From: Amycolatopsis arida | GTDB lineage: Bacteria > Actinomycetota > Actinomycetes > Mycobacteriales > Pseudonocardiaceae | Length of the DNA stretch: 64,000 bases | Direction of reading: 5' to 3' | Assembly (NCBI RefSeq): GCF_900115565.1 | Contig: NZ_FOWW01000003.1 | Coordinates: 558,001 to 622,000, forward strand | Shown here: positions 39,510-48,339 of the stretch, piece by piece | How the letters are laid out: each line of letters opens with the position of its first letter | Numbering within the stretch: the first letter of the stretch is position 1 | Notes under the pieces: model-generated | Databases searched by the model: none | Seen by the model: only the letters and a program-made list of their open reading frames with translations | Told to the model about the DNA's origin: nothing | Made by a program: the position numbers and the translations under genes

Positions 39510-40775
39510 GTGAGCGATCGCGAGACGTCGGGCCGCGCCGCCGGACCGCGTGGAACCGCACCGGGCGGCACCGAGAACCCAGGCACCTCAACGGATGTCG
39601 CCGGGCTGATCCCGAGGGGGCTGCGCATCAGCGCCGCGCTCGCCTGGCGGTTCCTGGTGGTCGTCGCCGCCCTGTACGTCGTCATCTGGCTCGTCGGATA
39701 CCTGTCCATGCTGGTCATCCCGCTGTCGATCGCGCTGCTGCTGACCGCGCTGATGGCGCCGGCCGTGCAGCGGCTGGTGCGAGTGCGGCTGCCCCGCAGT
39801 CTGGCCACCGGGATCGTCCTCGTCGCCGGGCTCGGCGTGGTGGGCGGGCTGCTCACGTTCGTGATCGTGCAGTTCACCGCCGGCCTGCCCGCGCTGACCC
39901 AGCAACTCAACGAAAGCCTGGTGCAGATCAGGGACTGGCTGGTCAACGGACCGCTGCACCTGCGGCACGACCAGATCCAGGACTTCATCGACCAGACGAT
40001 CAACGTGCTGCAGGAGAACCAGGCCGCGCTCACCGACACCGCGATCACCACCGCGGGCACCGTGGGCTCGGTCCTCACCGGCTTCGCGCTGGTGCTGTTC
40101 ATCCTGATCTTCTTCCTCTCCGGAGGTGAGCTGATCTGGGCGTTCCTGGTGCGCGGCGCTCCGCGCCAGGTGCGCGACCGGGTCGACGTCGCCGGGCGGC
40201 GCGGGTTCGCCTCGCTGGTCAGCTACGTCCGGGCCACCGCGCTGGTGGCGGTGGTGGACGCGGTCGGCATCGGCGTCGGCCTGTGGATCGTCGGTGTGCC
40301 GCTGGTGGTGCCGCTGGCCACGCTGGTGTTCCTCGGCGCGTTCGTGCCGATCATCGGTGCCGTGATCGCCGGCGCGGTCGCGGTGCTGGTCGCGCTGGTC
40401 ACCAACGGTTTCATCACCGCGCTGATCGTCCTCGCCATCGTGATCGGCGTGCAGCAACTGGAGAGTCATGTGCTGCAGCCGCTGCTGCTCGGCAGGGCGG
40501 TGCAACTGCACCCGCTCGCGGTGGTGCTGGCCATCGCCGCCGGCCTCGTCGCGGCCGGGATCGCCGGCGCGTTGCTCTCCGTGCCCCTGCTGGCCGTCCT
40601 CAACGCCGGGATCCGCTCGCTGGTGAACGAGCGGGATCCCGACCCGTCCGAAGTGGACGTCCTGCGGGACCAGGACGCGCGGCCCAACGCCGAGTCGGCC
40701 GGGGACGCCCCGGACACCCCGGATACTGCTGCCCCGGAGGACGCCGTCGGCGACGCGCCGGCCGACAAGGCATGA
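39510..40775 (+). CDS. AI-2E (UPF0118) family transporter
   Basis: A 421-residue polytopic membrane protein with about 8 helices. Family landmarks are the paired N-terminal helices (FLVVVAALYVVIWLVGYLSML), a soluble central helical region (LTQQLNESLVQIRDWL), FLGAFVPIIGAVIAG and the HPLAVVLAIAAGLVAAGIAGALLSVPLLAV end. Members include the E. coli AI-2 exporter and Na+/H+ antiporters; the substrate here is unknown. GTG 39510 follows TACGGT (39498-39503) by 6 bp, indicating a leaderless message. Its stop overlaps the kinase start in ATGA. Confidence 0.88.
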   Translation: MSDRETSGRAAGPRGTAPGGTENPGTSTDVAGLIPRGLRISAALAWRFLVVVAALYVVIWLVGYLSMLVIPLSIALLLTALMAPAVQRLVRVRLPRSLATGIVLVAGLGVVGGLLTFVIVQFTAGLPALTQQLNESLVQIRDWLVNGPLHLRHDQIQDFIDQTINVLQENQAALTDTAITTAGTVGSVLTGFALVLFILIFFLSGGELIWAFLVRGAPRQVRDRVDVAGRRGFASLVSYVRATALVAVVDAVGIGVGLWIVGVPLVVPLATLVFLGAFVPIIGAVIAGAVAVLVALVTNGFITALIVLAIVIGVQQLESHVLQPLLLGRAVQLHPLAVVLAIAAGLVAAGIAGALLSVPLLAVLNAGIRSLVNERDPDPSEVDVLRDQDARPNAESAGDAPDTPDTAAPEDAVGDAPADKA

Positions 40776-41941
40776 CGGGCGTGGACCCGCTCCGGCGCGA
40801 CCCGGCGACGCCGCTGTGGTGGGGAACCATCGCGCTGCGGATCGTCACGCTCGTCTTCGCCGCCGGCACCGTCGCCGGCCACGCCACCGGCTACGCGCGC
40901 CCGTGGCTGGCCTGGACGGTGATCGGCGTCATGGCCGGGTGGACCGTGGTCACCTCGCTCCTCTACGCCCGGCAGGGGCTGCGCTGGGCCGGGCTGGTGG
41001 TCGCCGACGTCGTGGTGACCTGCGCGCTGATGCTCACCTCGCCGTGGGTGCTGTCGCCGGCGCAGTACGCCGCCTTCCACCCGCTGATCACCACCGTCTG
41101 GGCCGCGGTGGCGCCGATCGCGGCCGGAGTGCGGTTCGGTGCCGTGGGCGGGGTGCTGGCCGGGCTGGTGGTCGCGGTGGCCACCGGGTTCGCCCGCCAG
41201 GGCGTGGACCTCGACGTGGCACGGGACGGCGTGCTGCTCACCGCGAGCGGCCTGCTGATCGGGCTGACCGCCACCACCGCGCGTCGATCCCAGGCCGCGC
41301 TGGCGCAGGCCATGCGCACCGAGGCGGCCACCGCGGAACGGGAGCGGCTGGCCCGCTCGATTCACGACAGCGTCCTGCAGGTGCTGGCCCGGGTGCGCCG
41401 GCGCGGCGCGGAGATCGGCGGGGAGGCCGCCGAGCTCGCCCGGTTGGCCGGCGAGCAGGAGATCGCGCTGCGGTCGCTGGTCAGCACCGAGCCGGCGGGA
41501 ACCAGCAGCGGCGACACCGCCGACCTGCGCGCCGCGCTGCAGGTGCAGGCCACGTCCCGGGTGCAGGTGTCCAGCCCCGCCGGCGAGGTGCGGCTGCCGG
41601 CGCACGTGGTCACCGAGCTGGCCGCGGCCGTGCGGGAGGCACTGACCAACGTCGAGCAACACGCCGGGCCCGACGCGCGGGCATGGGTGCTGCTCGAGGA
41701 CCTCGGCGACGAGGTGGTGGTGACCGTGCGGGACGACGGCCCCGGCATCCCCGATGGCCGCCTCGCCGACGCCGCGGAACAGGGCCATCTGGGGGTGACG
41801 AAGTCGATTCGGGGCAGGGTCGCCGCGCTGGGTGGCACCATCTCCCTGGAGACCGCGCCGGGCGCGGGAACCGAGTGGGAGATGCGGGTGTCGAAACGCG
41901 GGGTGGGCGCGCGGAACGGCCGTTTCCCGCGCCGCGACTGA
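40772..41941 (+). CDS. Sensor histidine kinase (MacS-like)
   Basis: A 389-residue membrane kinase with an N-terminal membrane domain of about five or six helices (about 15-170). The dimerisation box is LARSIHDSVLQVL (phospho-His H198), and the HATPase_c domain has AVREALTNVEQHAG, RDDGPGIP and GHLGVTKSIRGRVAALGG. Short-box kinases of this kind (often with a DUF5931-type sensor) pair with LuxR-type regulators in actinobacteria. It is translationally coupled to the permease gene upstream and followed 54 bp later by its regulator. Confidence 0.9.
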   Translation: MTGVDPLRRDPATPLWWGTIALRIVTLVFAAGTVAGHATGYARPWLAWTVIGVMAGWTVVTSLLYARQGLRWAGLVVADVVVTCALMLTSPWVLSPAQYAAFHPLITTVWAAVAPIAAGVRFGAVGGVLAGLVVAVATGFARQGVDLDVARDGVLLTASGLLIGLTATTARRSQAALAQAMRTEAATAERERLARSIHDSVLQVLARVRRRGAEIGGEAAELARLAGEQEIALRSLVSTEPAGTSSGDTADLRAALQVQATSRVQVSSPAGEVRLPAHVVTELAAAVREALTNVEQHAGPDARAWVLLEDLGDEVVVTVRDDGPGIPDGRLADAAEQGHLGVTKSIRGRVAALGGTISLETAPGAGTEWEMRVSKRGVGARNGRFPRRD

Positions 41942-41995
41942 ACGGGGACCGGTGGCCGGCGGACGAGGCCGGGGCGAGACGAGGAGGGCAGCGCG

Positions 41996-42652
41996 ATGAC
42001 CGAGACCCCGATCTCGGTGATGGTCGTCGACGACCATCCGATCTGGCGGGACGGCGTGGCCCGCGACCTCGCCGAGAACGGCTTCGACGTACGCGCCACC
42101 GCGCCCGACGGCGCGGCCGCCGTGCGCATCGCCCGCGCGGTGCGGCCGGACGTCGTGCTGATGGACCTCAACCTCGGCGAGACCGGCGGCTCGGGGGTGG
42201 CGGCCACCCGGTCGATCACGGCGGACCTGCCGAACACCCGGGTGCTCGTGCTCTCGGCCAGCGGGGAGCACAACGACGTGCTGGAGGCTGTCAAGGCGGG
42301 CGCGTCGGGGTACCTGGTGAAGTCGGCCTCGGCACAGGAGCTGGTCGACGCGGTCCGGCGCACCGCCGCGGGCGACCCGGTGTTCACCCCCGGGCTGGCC
42401 GGGCTGGTGCTGGGCGAGTACCGGCGGATGGCCGACGCACCGGACGAGGGCGAGCCGCCCCGGCTCACCGAGCGGGAGACGGAGGTGCTGCGCCTGGTGG
42501 CGAAGGGACTCACCGCGCGGCAGATCGCCGAGCGGCTGGTGATCTCGCACCGGACCGTGGAGAACCACGTGCAGTCCACCCTGCGGAAGCTGCAGCTGCA
42601 CAACCGGGTCGAGCTGGCCCGCTACGCGATCGAGCACGGGCTGGACAAGTGA
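41996..42652 (+). CDS. LuxR-family response regulator
   Basis: A 218-residue regulator paired with the upstream kinase. The receiver domain has D12-D13 and phospho-acceptor D57 (VLMDLNLGETGG), with Lys in GYLVKSAS. The C-terminal LuxR helix-turn-helix starts LTERETEVLRLVAKGLTARQIAERLVISHRTVENHVQSTL. GAGGAGGG precedes the ATG. It may control the permease operon. Confidence 0.94.
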   Translation: MTETPISVMVVDDHPIWRDGVARDLAENGFDVRATAPDGAAAVRIARAVRPDVVLMDLNLGETGGSGVAATRSITADLPNTRVLVLSASGEHNDVLEAVKAGASGYLVKSASAQELVDAVRRTAAGDPVFTPGLAGLVLGEYRRMADAPDEGEPPRLTERETEVLRLVAKGLTARQIAERLVISHRTVENHVQSTLRKLQLHNRVELARYAIEHGLDK

Positions 42653-42864
42653 CCGGGGCGAGTGCCCGGATCAGGGTGTTCGCCGGCCGGGACGTCGAGG
42701 AGCTCGCCTCGCCGCGACCGGCCGCTCCGGGACCTTCCGGCGGGGCGCGCGTCGAGTCGCGGACGCCGCGTCCGGGGGAGCTGGACATGCTCGCCGACAC
42801 GTTGGTGGTCGCGCCCGGCGCCGGCGGACCGGCGGCGGTGCACGCCGGCGGCCTCTCGGTGTAG
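42649..42864 (+). CDS. Possible small ORF after the response regulator (71 aa)
   Basis: A GTG overlaps the regulator stop (GTGA at 42649) and opens a 71-codon frame beginning VTGASARIRVFAGRDVEELA and ending HAGGLSV. Coupled translation is possible. The Pro/Gly/Arg-rich composition and lack of any recognisable motif make its reality uncertain. Confidence 0.3.
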   Translation: MTGASARIRVFAGRDVEELASPRPAAPGPSGGARVESRTPRPGELDMLADTLVVAPGAGGPAAVHAGGLSV

Positions 42865-42928
42865 CCGCGGCATCGCCGCTCGGAGGTCGCCGGCGAGGTG
42901 ACCGGGCCGGACGGGCGCGCAGTGAGCG

Positions 42929-43123
42929 GTGCACGCCCGGCTCGTCGGCGAGTCCGGCGACCGGGAGGAGGTCGTGCGGCTGCTGGGCCGCTGCTCGCCG
43001 GCTACGCGCGGGTGCCGGGCGCGGAGCATCCGGAGCCGCTCTCGGTGCGCCTGCAGTTGTGCACGGCACTCGACTGGCGGTGGGACCGCCCCTGGCACCC
43101 GGTTCCGGGTCCGGTCCGGGAAT
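42929..43123 (+). pseudogene. Possible frameshifted coding remnant
   Basis: One frame reads HARLVGESGDREEVVRLLG, and a neighbouring frame continues naturally as AGYARVPGAEHPEPLSVRL and then LCTALDWRWDRPWHP. Joined, they would make a plausible short protein of about 65 residues, so a one-base shift near 42985-42995 may have broken a small gene. A sequencing error is equally possible. I do not recognise the product. Confidence 0.3.
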
Positions 43124-43165
43124 CTCCCGGATTCGGGACAACTCCGGCGGTCGTACGCTCGGCCC

Positions 43166-44134
43166 GTGAGCGAGCAACAGCGCGGCGAGCAGTCCCCGGT
43201 CGAGGCACCGGAGGAGCGGCCGGTCGAGCAGGCGCCGGCGGAAGTGCCTTCGGCGGAAGTCCCGCCGGCGCGGACGGCCGCACCGGTGGAGGTCCCGGTG
43301 GCCGGCTCCGCGCCGGCCGAGGCCGGAACGCCGGCACCACCCGGCTCCCCGACCACCGAGTCGCCGGAGTCGCCGGAGTCACCGGAGTCGGCGGAGTCGG
43401 CGGAACCCGACGAGCCGGACGCCGCCGGGAACGCCGATCCGGCGCCGACCATGTCCACGTCCGCCGAGCCCGCACCTGCCGAGACCGCGGCGAGCGCCGA
43501 ACCGATGGATCCGGAGGTGCGGCGACAACGCAACCTGCGGGTCTCCGACCGCGAGCGGGAACACGTCATCGGGCTGCTGCAGAAGGCGATCGGCCGCGGG
43601 CTGCTCGACCTCGACGAGTTCACCGAGCGCACCGACGTCGCGCTGGCCGCCCGCACCCGCGGCGAGCTGAACACGGTGCTGATCGACCTGCCGGGCCTGG
43701 TGCACGCCGACGCGCCGGCACCGACGCCGGGTTACTCGGCGGCGCCCTCTCCGGTGGGGTCGGGAGAGCGGATGGTGCTGCAGGGCAAGGGCTCCACGAT
43801 CGCCCGGCAGGGCCGCTGGGTGGTGCCCGCCGAGCTGCTCGTCCGTAACAAGTACGGCCAGACCAAGCTGGACTTCTCCGAGGCCGAGCTGACCAGCCCG
43901 GTGGTGCACCTCGAGCTGGACGTCAAGTGGGGCTCGGTGAGCATCGTGGTCCCGCCGTCAGGGGTGGTCGACACCAACGGCGTCGGCGAGCTCAAGTGGT
44001 CCACGCTCGACGACAAGACCGGCACCAACGGCAGGGCCGGCACCCCGCGCTTCGTGCTCACCGGCCGCGTCCAGGGCGGCACCGTGACCATCAGGAACCG
44101 GCGGGGCCTGTTCGGTCAGCACGGATGTTGCTGA
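43166..44134 (+). CDS. DUF1707 (SHOCT-like) domain protein with LiaF-type C-terminus
   Basis: A 322-residue cytosolic protein. A long Pro/Glu/Ala/Ser-rich disordered N-terminus (about 1-120, with ESPESPESPES repeats) precedes a DUF1707 domain (NLRVSDREREHVIGLLQKAIGRGLLDLDEFTERTDVALAARTRGEL). A beta-rich C-terminal domain follows (LLVRNKYGQTKLDFSEAEL ... VKWGSVSIVVPPSGVVD), resembling the cell-wall-active antibiotic response fold. GTG 43166 follows TACGCT (43154-43159) by 6 bp, suggesting a leaderless mRNA. Its 3' end overlaps the convergent ptsI gene by 44 bp. Confidence 0.85.
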   Translation: MSEQQRGEQSPVEAPEERPVEQAPAEVPSAEVPPARTAAPVEVPVAGSAPAEAGTPAPPGSPTTESPESPESPESAESAEPDEPDAAGNADPAPTMSTSAEPAPAETAASAEPMDPEVRRQRNLRVSDREREHVIGLLQKAIGRGLLDLDEFTERTDVALAARTRGELNTVLIDLPGLVHADAPAPTPGYSAAPSPVGSGERMVLQGKGSTIARQGRWVVPAELLVRNKYGQTKLDFSEAELTSPVVHLELDVKWGSVSIVVPPSGVVDTNGVGELKWSTLDDKTGTNGRAGTPRFVLTGRVQGGTVTIRNRRGLFGQHGCC

Positions 44135-45755
44135 CCGCCGCCCGTGCGGCCGCCGGGTCGGGCGCGTCCACCGCCGCCCGTGCCGCGCGGACGCAGTCGT
44201 CGTAGGTCACGGCGGCCAACGCGGCACCCACGGCGCGCACCGCGGCCGCGTTCATCGACAGGCTGCTGATCCCCAGCCCGGTGAGCACCACGGCCAGCCG
44301 AGGGTCGGCCGCCGCCTCGCCGCACACCCCGGCCGGCTTGCCGGCGGCCCGCGCCGCCTCGCCGACCATCGCCACCAGCCGCAACAACGCCGGCTGCCAC
44401 GGGTCGTTCAGCGCCGCGACCGCGCCGACCTGCCGGTCGGCGGCGAACGTGTACTGCGCCAGGTCGTTGGTACCGATCGAGACGAAGTCGACGGCGGCCA
44501 GGATCTCCCGCGCGGCCAGCGCGGCCGCGGGCACCTCGATCATCACCCCGGACCGCTCCAGCCTCGCCGCGCGCACCCGCTCGGCGAACCAGGCCGCCTC
44601 CTCGGCGGTGGCCACCATCGGCGCCATCACCGACACCTCGGCGCCCGAGTCGGCGGCGGCGCCGGCGATGGCGGCGAGCTGTCGGTCCAGCACGTCCGGC
44701 CGGTCCACGGCGACCCGTAGGCCCCGCACGCCGAGCGCGGGATTCGGCTCGGGCTCCGGCGCGAGGAACGCCAGCGGCTTGTCGGCGCCCGCGTCCAGGG
44801 TCCGCACGATCACCGGCTTGCCGCGGAACGGGGCCAGCACCTCCGCGTAGGCCGCCCGCTGCCGCTCGACGGAAGGCTCGGTGGCCGCGTCGAGATAGCA
44901 GAACTCGGTGCGGAACAGGCCCACCCCCTCGGCCCCGGCGTCGACGGCCGCGTGTGCGTCCGACGGCGCGCCGACGTTGCCGAGCACCTTCACCCCGTGG
45001 CCGTCGGCCGTGACGCCCTCGCCGGACCACTCCACCGCCGCGCGCGCCCGCGGGGCCACCACCGGGGCGTCCGGGTCGGCCACCTCGACCATGCCCGTGT
45101 CGCCGTCGACCACGAGCGCCGGGGCGCCGAGCGCCAGCAGCCCGCGCACCGCGACGACCGCCGGGATGCCCAGCGAGCGGGCCAGGATGGCGGTGTGGCT
45201 GGTCGGGCCGCCCTCCTCGGTGACGAGGGCGAGCACCTTGGCCGGGTCGAGACCGGCGGTGTCGGCCGGTGCGAGGTCACGGGCGACCAGCACGCTCGGC
45301 CGGCCCAGCTCGGGCACGCCGGGCGGGGCCATCCCCCGCAACTCGGCGACCAGCCGGTCGCGGACGTCCTCCACGTCACGCACCCGCTCCGCCAGGTAGC
45401 CGCCGGCGGCGACGAGCTGCTGCGCGAAGCCGGCCGCCGCCTCGTACACGGCGCGCGCCGCGGGCAGCCGCTCGGCGGTGACCAGCCGCTCGGCCTCGGC
45501 GACCAGCGCCGGGTCGGCGGCCATCGCCGCGGTGGTCTGCAGGATCGCCGCGGCCTCACCGGTGGCCTTCCCGGCGAGCTGCTCGAGCCGGTCGGCGACG
45601 ACCCGCGCGGCGGGGGCGATGCGGGCGGCCTCGGCCTCCGGCTCGGTCGGGGGTGGGCCGCTGGCGGGCTCCCCGAGCGGTTCGGCGACACGGACCACGG
45701 GACCGCTCGCCCTGCCGGGGCTCACGGCGACTCCGGACAGCTGCCTGTTCGACAT
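44091..45755 (-). CDS. ptsI: PTS enzyme I (phosphoenolpyruvate-protein phosphotransferase)
   Basis: A 554-residue enzyme that takes phosphate from phosphoenolpyruvate and passes it to HPr for sugar uptake. The N-terminal swivelling domain has the active His187 in GGPTSHTAILARSLGIPAVV. The PEP-binding barrel shows GVGLFRTEFCYLD, VRTLDAGADKPL, GVRGLRVAVDRPD, MIEVPAAAL, FVSIGTNDLAQYTFAADR and CGEAAADP. It starts 3 bp after the ribokinase-like gene, hence probably one operon. HPr and EII genes are not in the window. Its stop lies inside the 3' end of the convergent DUF1707 gene. Confidence 0.95.
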   Translation of the reverse strand: MSNRQLSGVAVSPGRASGPVVRVAEPLGEPASGPPPTEPEAEAARIAPAARVVADRLEQLAGKATGEAAAILQTTAAMAADPALVAEAERLVTAERLPAARAVYEAAAGFAQQLVAAGGYLAERVRDVEDVRDRLVAELRGMAPPGVPELGRPSVLVARDLAPADTAGLDPAKVLALVTEEGGPTSHTAILARSLGIPAVVAVRGLLALGAPALVVDGDTGMVEVADPDAPVVAPRARAAVEWSGEGVTADGHGVKVLGNVGAPSDAHAAVDAGAEGVGLFRTEFCYLDAATEPSVERQRAAYAEVLAPFRGKPVIVRTLDAGADKPLAFLAPEPEPNPALGVRGLRVAVDRPDVLDRQLAAIAGAAADSGAEVSVMAPMVATAEEAAWFAERVRAARLERSGVMIEVPAAALAAREILAAVDFVSIGTNDLAQYTFAADRQVGAVAALNDPWQPALLRLVAMVGEAARAAGKPAGVCGEAAADPRLAVVLTGLGISSLSMNAAAVRAVGAALAAVTYDDCVRAARAAVDAPDPAAARAAVSNIRADRTGPAGS

Positions 45756-45758
45756 GGT

Positions 45759-46712
45759 CTAGACCATAGCTCCCGTGTCGGGCGGTGACCACCGGGCCAC
45801 CTCGTCGGCGGTCGGGTAGGACGGCTGCGCGCCGGAGCGGGTCACCGAGAGCGCCGCCACCCGAGCGGCCCACTCGATGGCCCGGCGCAACTCGACGACG
45901 TGGTCCTGCTCGGTCCCGGTGTCGAGGGCCGTGGCGAGCGCCGTGGCGAGCGCGCCGGCGAAGGCGTCGCCGGCACCGGTGGTGTCCACGGCCTCCACCC
46001 GCGGCGCCGGCACCTCGAGCGGCCCGTCCTCGGTGACCAGGAGCGCGCCGCGGGCGCCGAGCGTCACCACGGCGGACCGGGGGCCACGGTCGAGCAACCC
46101 GGCGGGATCGATATTCGCGGGATCCTCCGCCCCGAGCAGCAGGGCGGCCTCGTGCTCGTTGACCAGCAGCAAGTCCACCCCCGCCAGGGTGGTCGGGGTG
46201 GTCAGGGTTGTCACAGCCAGCTCGGTCACCGGGGACAGGTTGAGGACCACGCGCGCACCGGCCGCGGCGGCCGCCGTGACCGCGTGCTCGACCGTCGGCA
46301 GCGGGACTTCCATCGACACCGCCACCACCTTCGCCCCGGCCGGGTCGATGTCGGCCGGCCGCAGCGCGGCGTTCGCGCCGGGGGAGACCAGGATCGAGTT
46401 CTCCCCGTCGGGCGTCACGGTGATGTAGGCGGCTCCGGTTGGCCGGTCCACCGTGCGCACCAGCTCCGTGCGCACCCCGGCGGAGCGCAGCGAGTCGAGC
46501 AGCAGCCGACCGTGCGGGTCGTCACCGACGGCACCGACCAGTGCGACGTCGGCCCCCAGCCGCGCGGCGGCCACCGCCGTGTTCGCGCCCTTGCCGCCGG
46601 GCAGCACCCTGGTGTCACCGCCGAGCACGGTCTCCCCACCACCGGGTCGACGGTCGGCGGCGACGACGAGGTCGGCGTTCGCCGAGCCGACCACCAGCAC
46701 CTCAGCAGTCAT
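45759..46712 (-). CDS. rbsK: PfkB-family sugar kinase, ribokinase-like
   Basis: A 317-residue kinase: MTAEVLVVGSANADLVVAADRRPGGGETVLGG, GGKGANTAVAAARLGADVALVGAVGDDPHG, and the catalytic DTTGAGDAFAGAL near the C-terminus are typical of ribokinase. It would phosphorylate ribose or a related sugar or nucleoside. The frame extends to 46820, but ATG 46712 with GGTGGAG upstream is the natural start. Coupling to ptsI points to carbohydrate uptake and entry. Confidence 0.9.
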   Translation of the reverse strand: MTAEVLVVGSANADLVVAADRRPGGGETVLGGDTRVLPGGKGANTAVAAARLGADVALVGAVGDDPHGRLLLDSLRSAGVRTELVRTVDRPTGAAYITVTPDGENSILVSPGANAALRPADIDPAGAKVVAVSMEVPLPTVEHAVTAAAAAGARVVLNLSPVTELAVTTLTTPTTLAGVDLLLVNEHEAALLLGAEDPANIDPAGLLDRGPRSAVVTLGARGALLVTEDGPLEVPAPRVEAVDTTGAGDAFAGALATALATALDTGTEQDHVVELRRAIEWAARVAALSVTRSGAQPSYPTADEVARWSPPDTGAMV

Positions 46713-47213
46713 GGCTCCACCCTGCCACGAGCGGAAATGCGCACGTCCGGTGGTGTCCTCGGCGCTGTGTGTATGCGTATGTGAAGAACTTTGTAACTTT
46801 CCGCCGCTTCGATGCGACAATCAGGGGAGCCTGCCCGGGAACCGCCGGCCCCGCGCCGAGGTTCACTCGATCGGGGTGGATCCGGAACGGAGCCGTCACG
46901 TCGAAGGGCAGGAGGGCTCTTCCAGTCACGCCGGTGCGTTCGCGCGCCGGTGTTGTTCGGCCCAGGTCCCCGGACCACCGGTCGAGCATCGGGTCGCCGG
47001 CATCGGTCACGTAGCCCCCCGAGTGATCGGTGCCGGCGGCGCCCGTCCCGCTCGGCGGGGTGTCCCCGCCGAGGTCGCGAACCGAGAGCGCGACCCGAGG
47101 CAGGGTTCCGAAGGCACGGTTCCGAAAGCAGGGTCCCGTAGGTGTGGTCCCCGAGCCCAGGATCCGGCACTGTCCCGATACCCGCGTGGGCGGCGAGCTC
47201 CTAGCGTTGGGGC
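46713..47213. other. Intergenic region upstream of the ribokinase gene
   Basis: No gene is visible. A short AT-rich patch (46770-46830, with GTATGCGTATGTGAAG and CTTTGTAACTTTCC) probably carries the promoter of the rbsK-ptsI operon on the minus strand. Further right are loosely repeated GGTTCCGAA motifs near 47100-47130. Confidence 0.5.
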
Positions 47214-47558
47214 ATGTCGAAGTTCCCACCGATCCCGCTCGGTCGCGCCGACTGGGCGCGGGCGTGGCGCGGCCTGGCCGCGCCCGTCACCGCGGTGGCC
47301 CGCGGCCGCCGCCGGCCGCTCCGGCTCCTGGTGAGCGTGCCGGTCTTCCTGCTGTCCCTGCTGGTCTGGTACCTGGTCGCCCGGGTGGCCACCTACGGCC
47401 TGTTCTGGAACGCCGACACCGACCACGCCGAGTCGTGGGGTGGCCCGACGCTCGCCGGGGCGTGGCTGGTGCACGCCCTGATCGGGCTGGCGCTGGTGCT
47501 CGCCGCGCTGGGCCTGCTCCGCCCGCTGTCCCGCGTGCTGGCCCGGCCGACCACCTAG
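47214..47558 (+). CDS. Small two-helix membrane protein
   Basis: A 114-residue protein with a cytoplasmic Arg-rich N-terminus and two predicted helices (LRLLVSVPVFLLSLLVWYLVARVATYGLF and LVHALIGLALVLAALGLLRPL), joined by a loop with DTDHAESWGG. The function is unknown. ATG 47214 follows TAGCGT (47202-47207) by 6 bp, which suggests a leaderless mRNA. TAGACT over its stop codon (47556-47561) may be the promoter of the next gene. Confidence 0.75.
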   Translation: MSKFPPIPLGRADWARAWRGLAAPVTAVARGRRRPLRLLVSVPVFLLSLLVWYLVARVATYGLFWNADTDHAESWGGPTLAGAWLVHALIGLALVLAALGLLRPLSRVLARPTT

Positions 47559-47603
47559 ACTGCGCCTGGTCCGGGGACGGCAGGCAGGACAGGGGTTGCC
47601 GGC

Positions 47604-48335
47604 ATGGAGAAGACCAGCCGCAGGGCCAGGGAGCGCACCGCGACCGAGCAGGACATCCGGCGCACCGCGCGGAGCCTGCTCGTCGAGCGCGGCCCCGAAG
47701 CGGTGACCCTGCGCGCCATCGCCCGCGAGCTGGGCATCACCGCACCCGCGCTGTACCGGTACTACGCCTCCCGCGACGACCTGATCGAGCAGCTCCGGCT
47801 CGACGTGATCTCCGACCTCGGCGCCGAGCTGGCCGAGCTGCGCGACGACGGCCCGGTGCAGCTGTTCGCGATCTGCAGGGGCTTCCGCCGATGGGCACTC
47901 ACCCACACCCAGGAGTTCACCCTGGTGTTCGCCTCCCCGACCGGCGGCGTCGGCTCCGCCGAGGGCAGCGTGGCAACGCTGAAGCGGGTGACCGAGCCGT
48001 TCGGCCGGATCTTCCTCGCCGCGGCCGGCGAGGTGCTGGCGAAACACGAGCTGATGATGCCCGGCGAGGACGTGGTGCCCGCCGAGCTGCGCGAGGACCT
48101 CGCCGCCTATCGGGACGAGCTGCTGGCCATGGTGAACCGGTCCGGCCCGACCGTGCCGGCGGACCGGCTCGACCTCGGCACGACGTACCTGATGATCCAG
48201 TTCTGGGCCCGGCTCTACGGGCACGTCACGCTCGAGGTGTTCGGTAACTACCCCATCCCGGTGACCAAGCCGGACGCGCTGTTCGACGCCCTGCTGGCCG
48301 ACCTGGCCAGGGAGATCGGACTGCGGCTCTCCTGA
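47604..48335 (+). CDS. TetR/AcrR-family regulator with WHG (TetR_C_13) domain
   Basis: A 243-residue regulator. The N-terminal helix-turn-helix is RRTARSLLVERGPEAVTLRAIARELGITAPALYRYYASRDDLIEQL. The C-terminal ligand-binding domain includes CRGFRRWALTHTQEFTLVFASPTGG and a C-terminal helix after TYLMIQFWARLYGHVTLEVFG, typical of the WHG subgroup. Its target is unknown. It ends 4 bp before the convergent leuS stop. Confidence 0.9.
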   Translation: MEKTSRRARERTATEQDIRRTARSLLVERGPEAVTLRAIARELGITAPALYRYYASRDDLIEQLRLDVISDLGAELAELRDDGPVQLFAICRGFRRWALTHTQEFTLVFASPTGGVGSAEGSVATLKRVTEPFGRIFLAAAGEVLAKHELMMPGEDVVPAELREDLAAYRDELLAMVNRSGPTVPADRLDLGTTYLMIQFWARLYGHVTLEVFGNYPIPVTKPDALFDALLADLAREIGLRLS

Positions 48336-48339
48336 CGCC

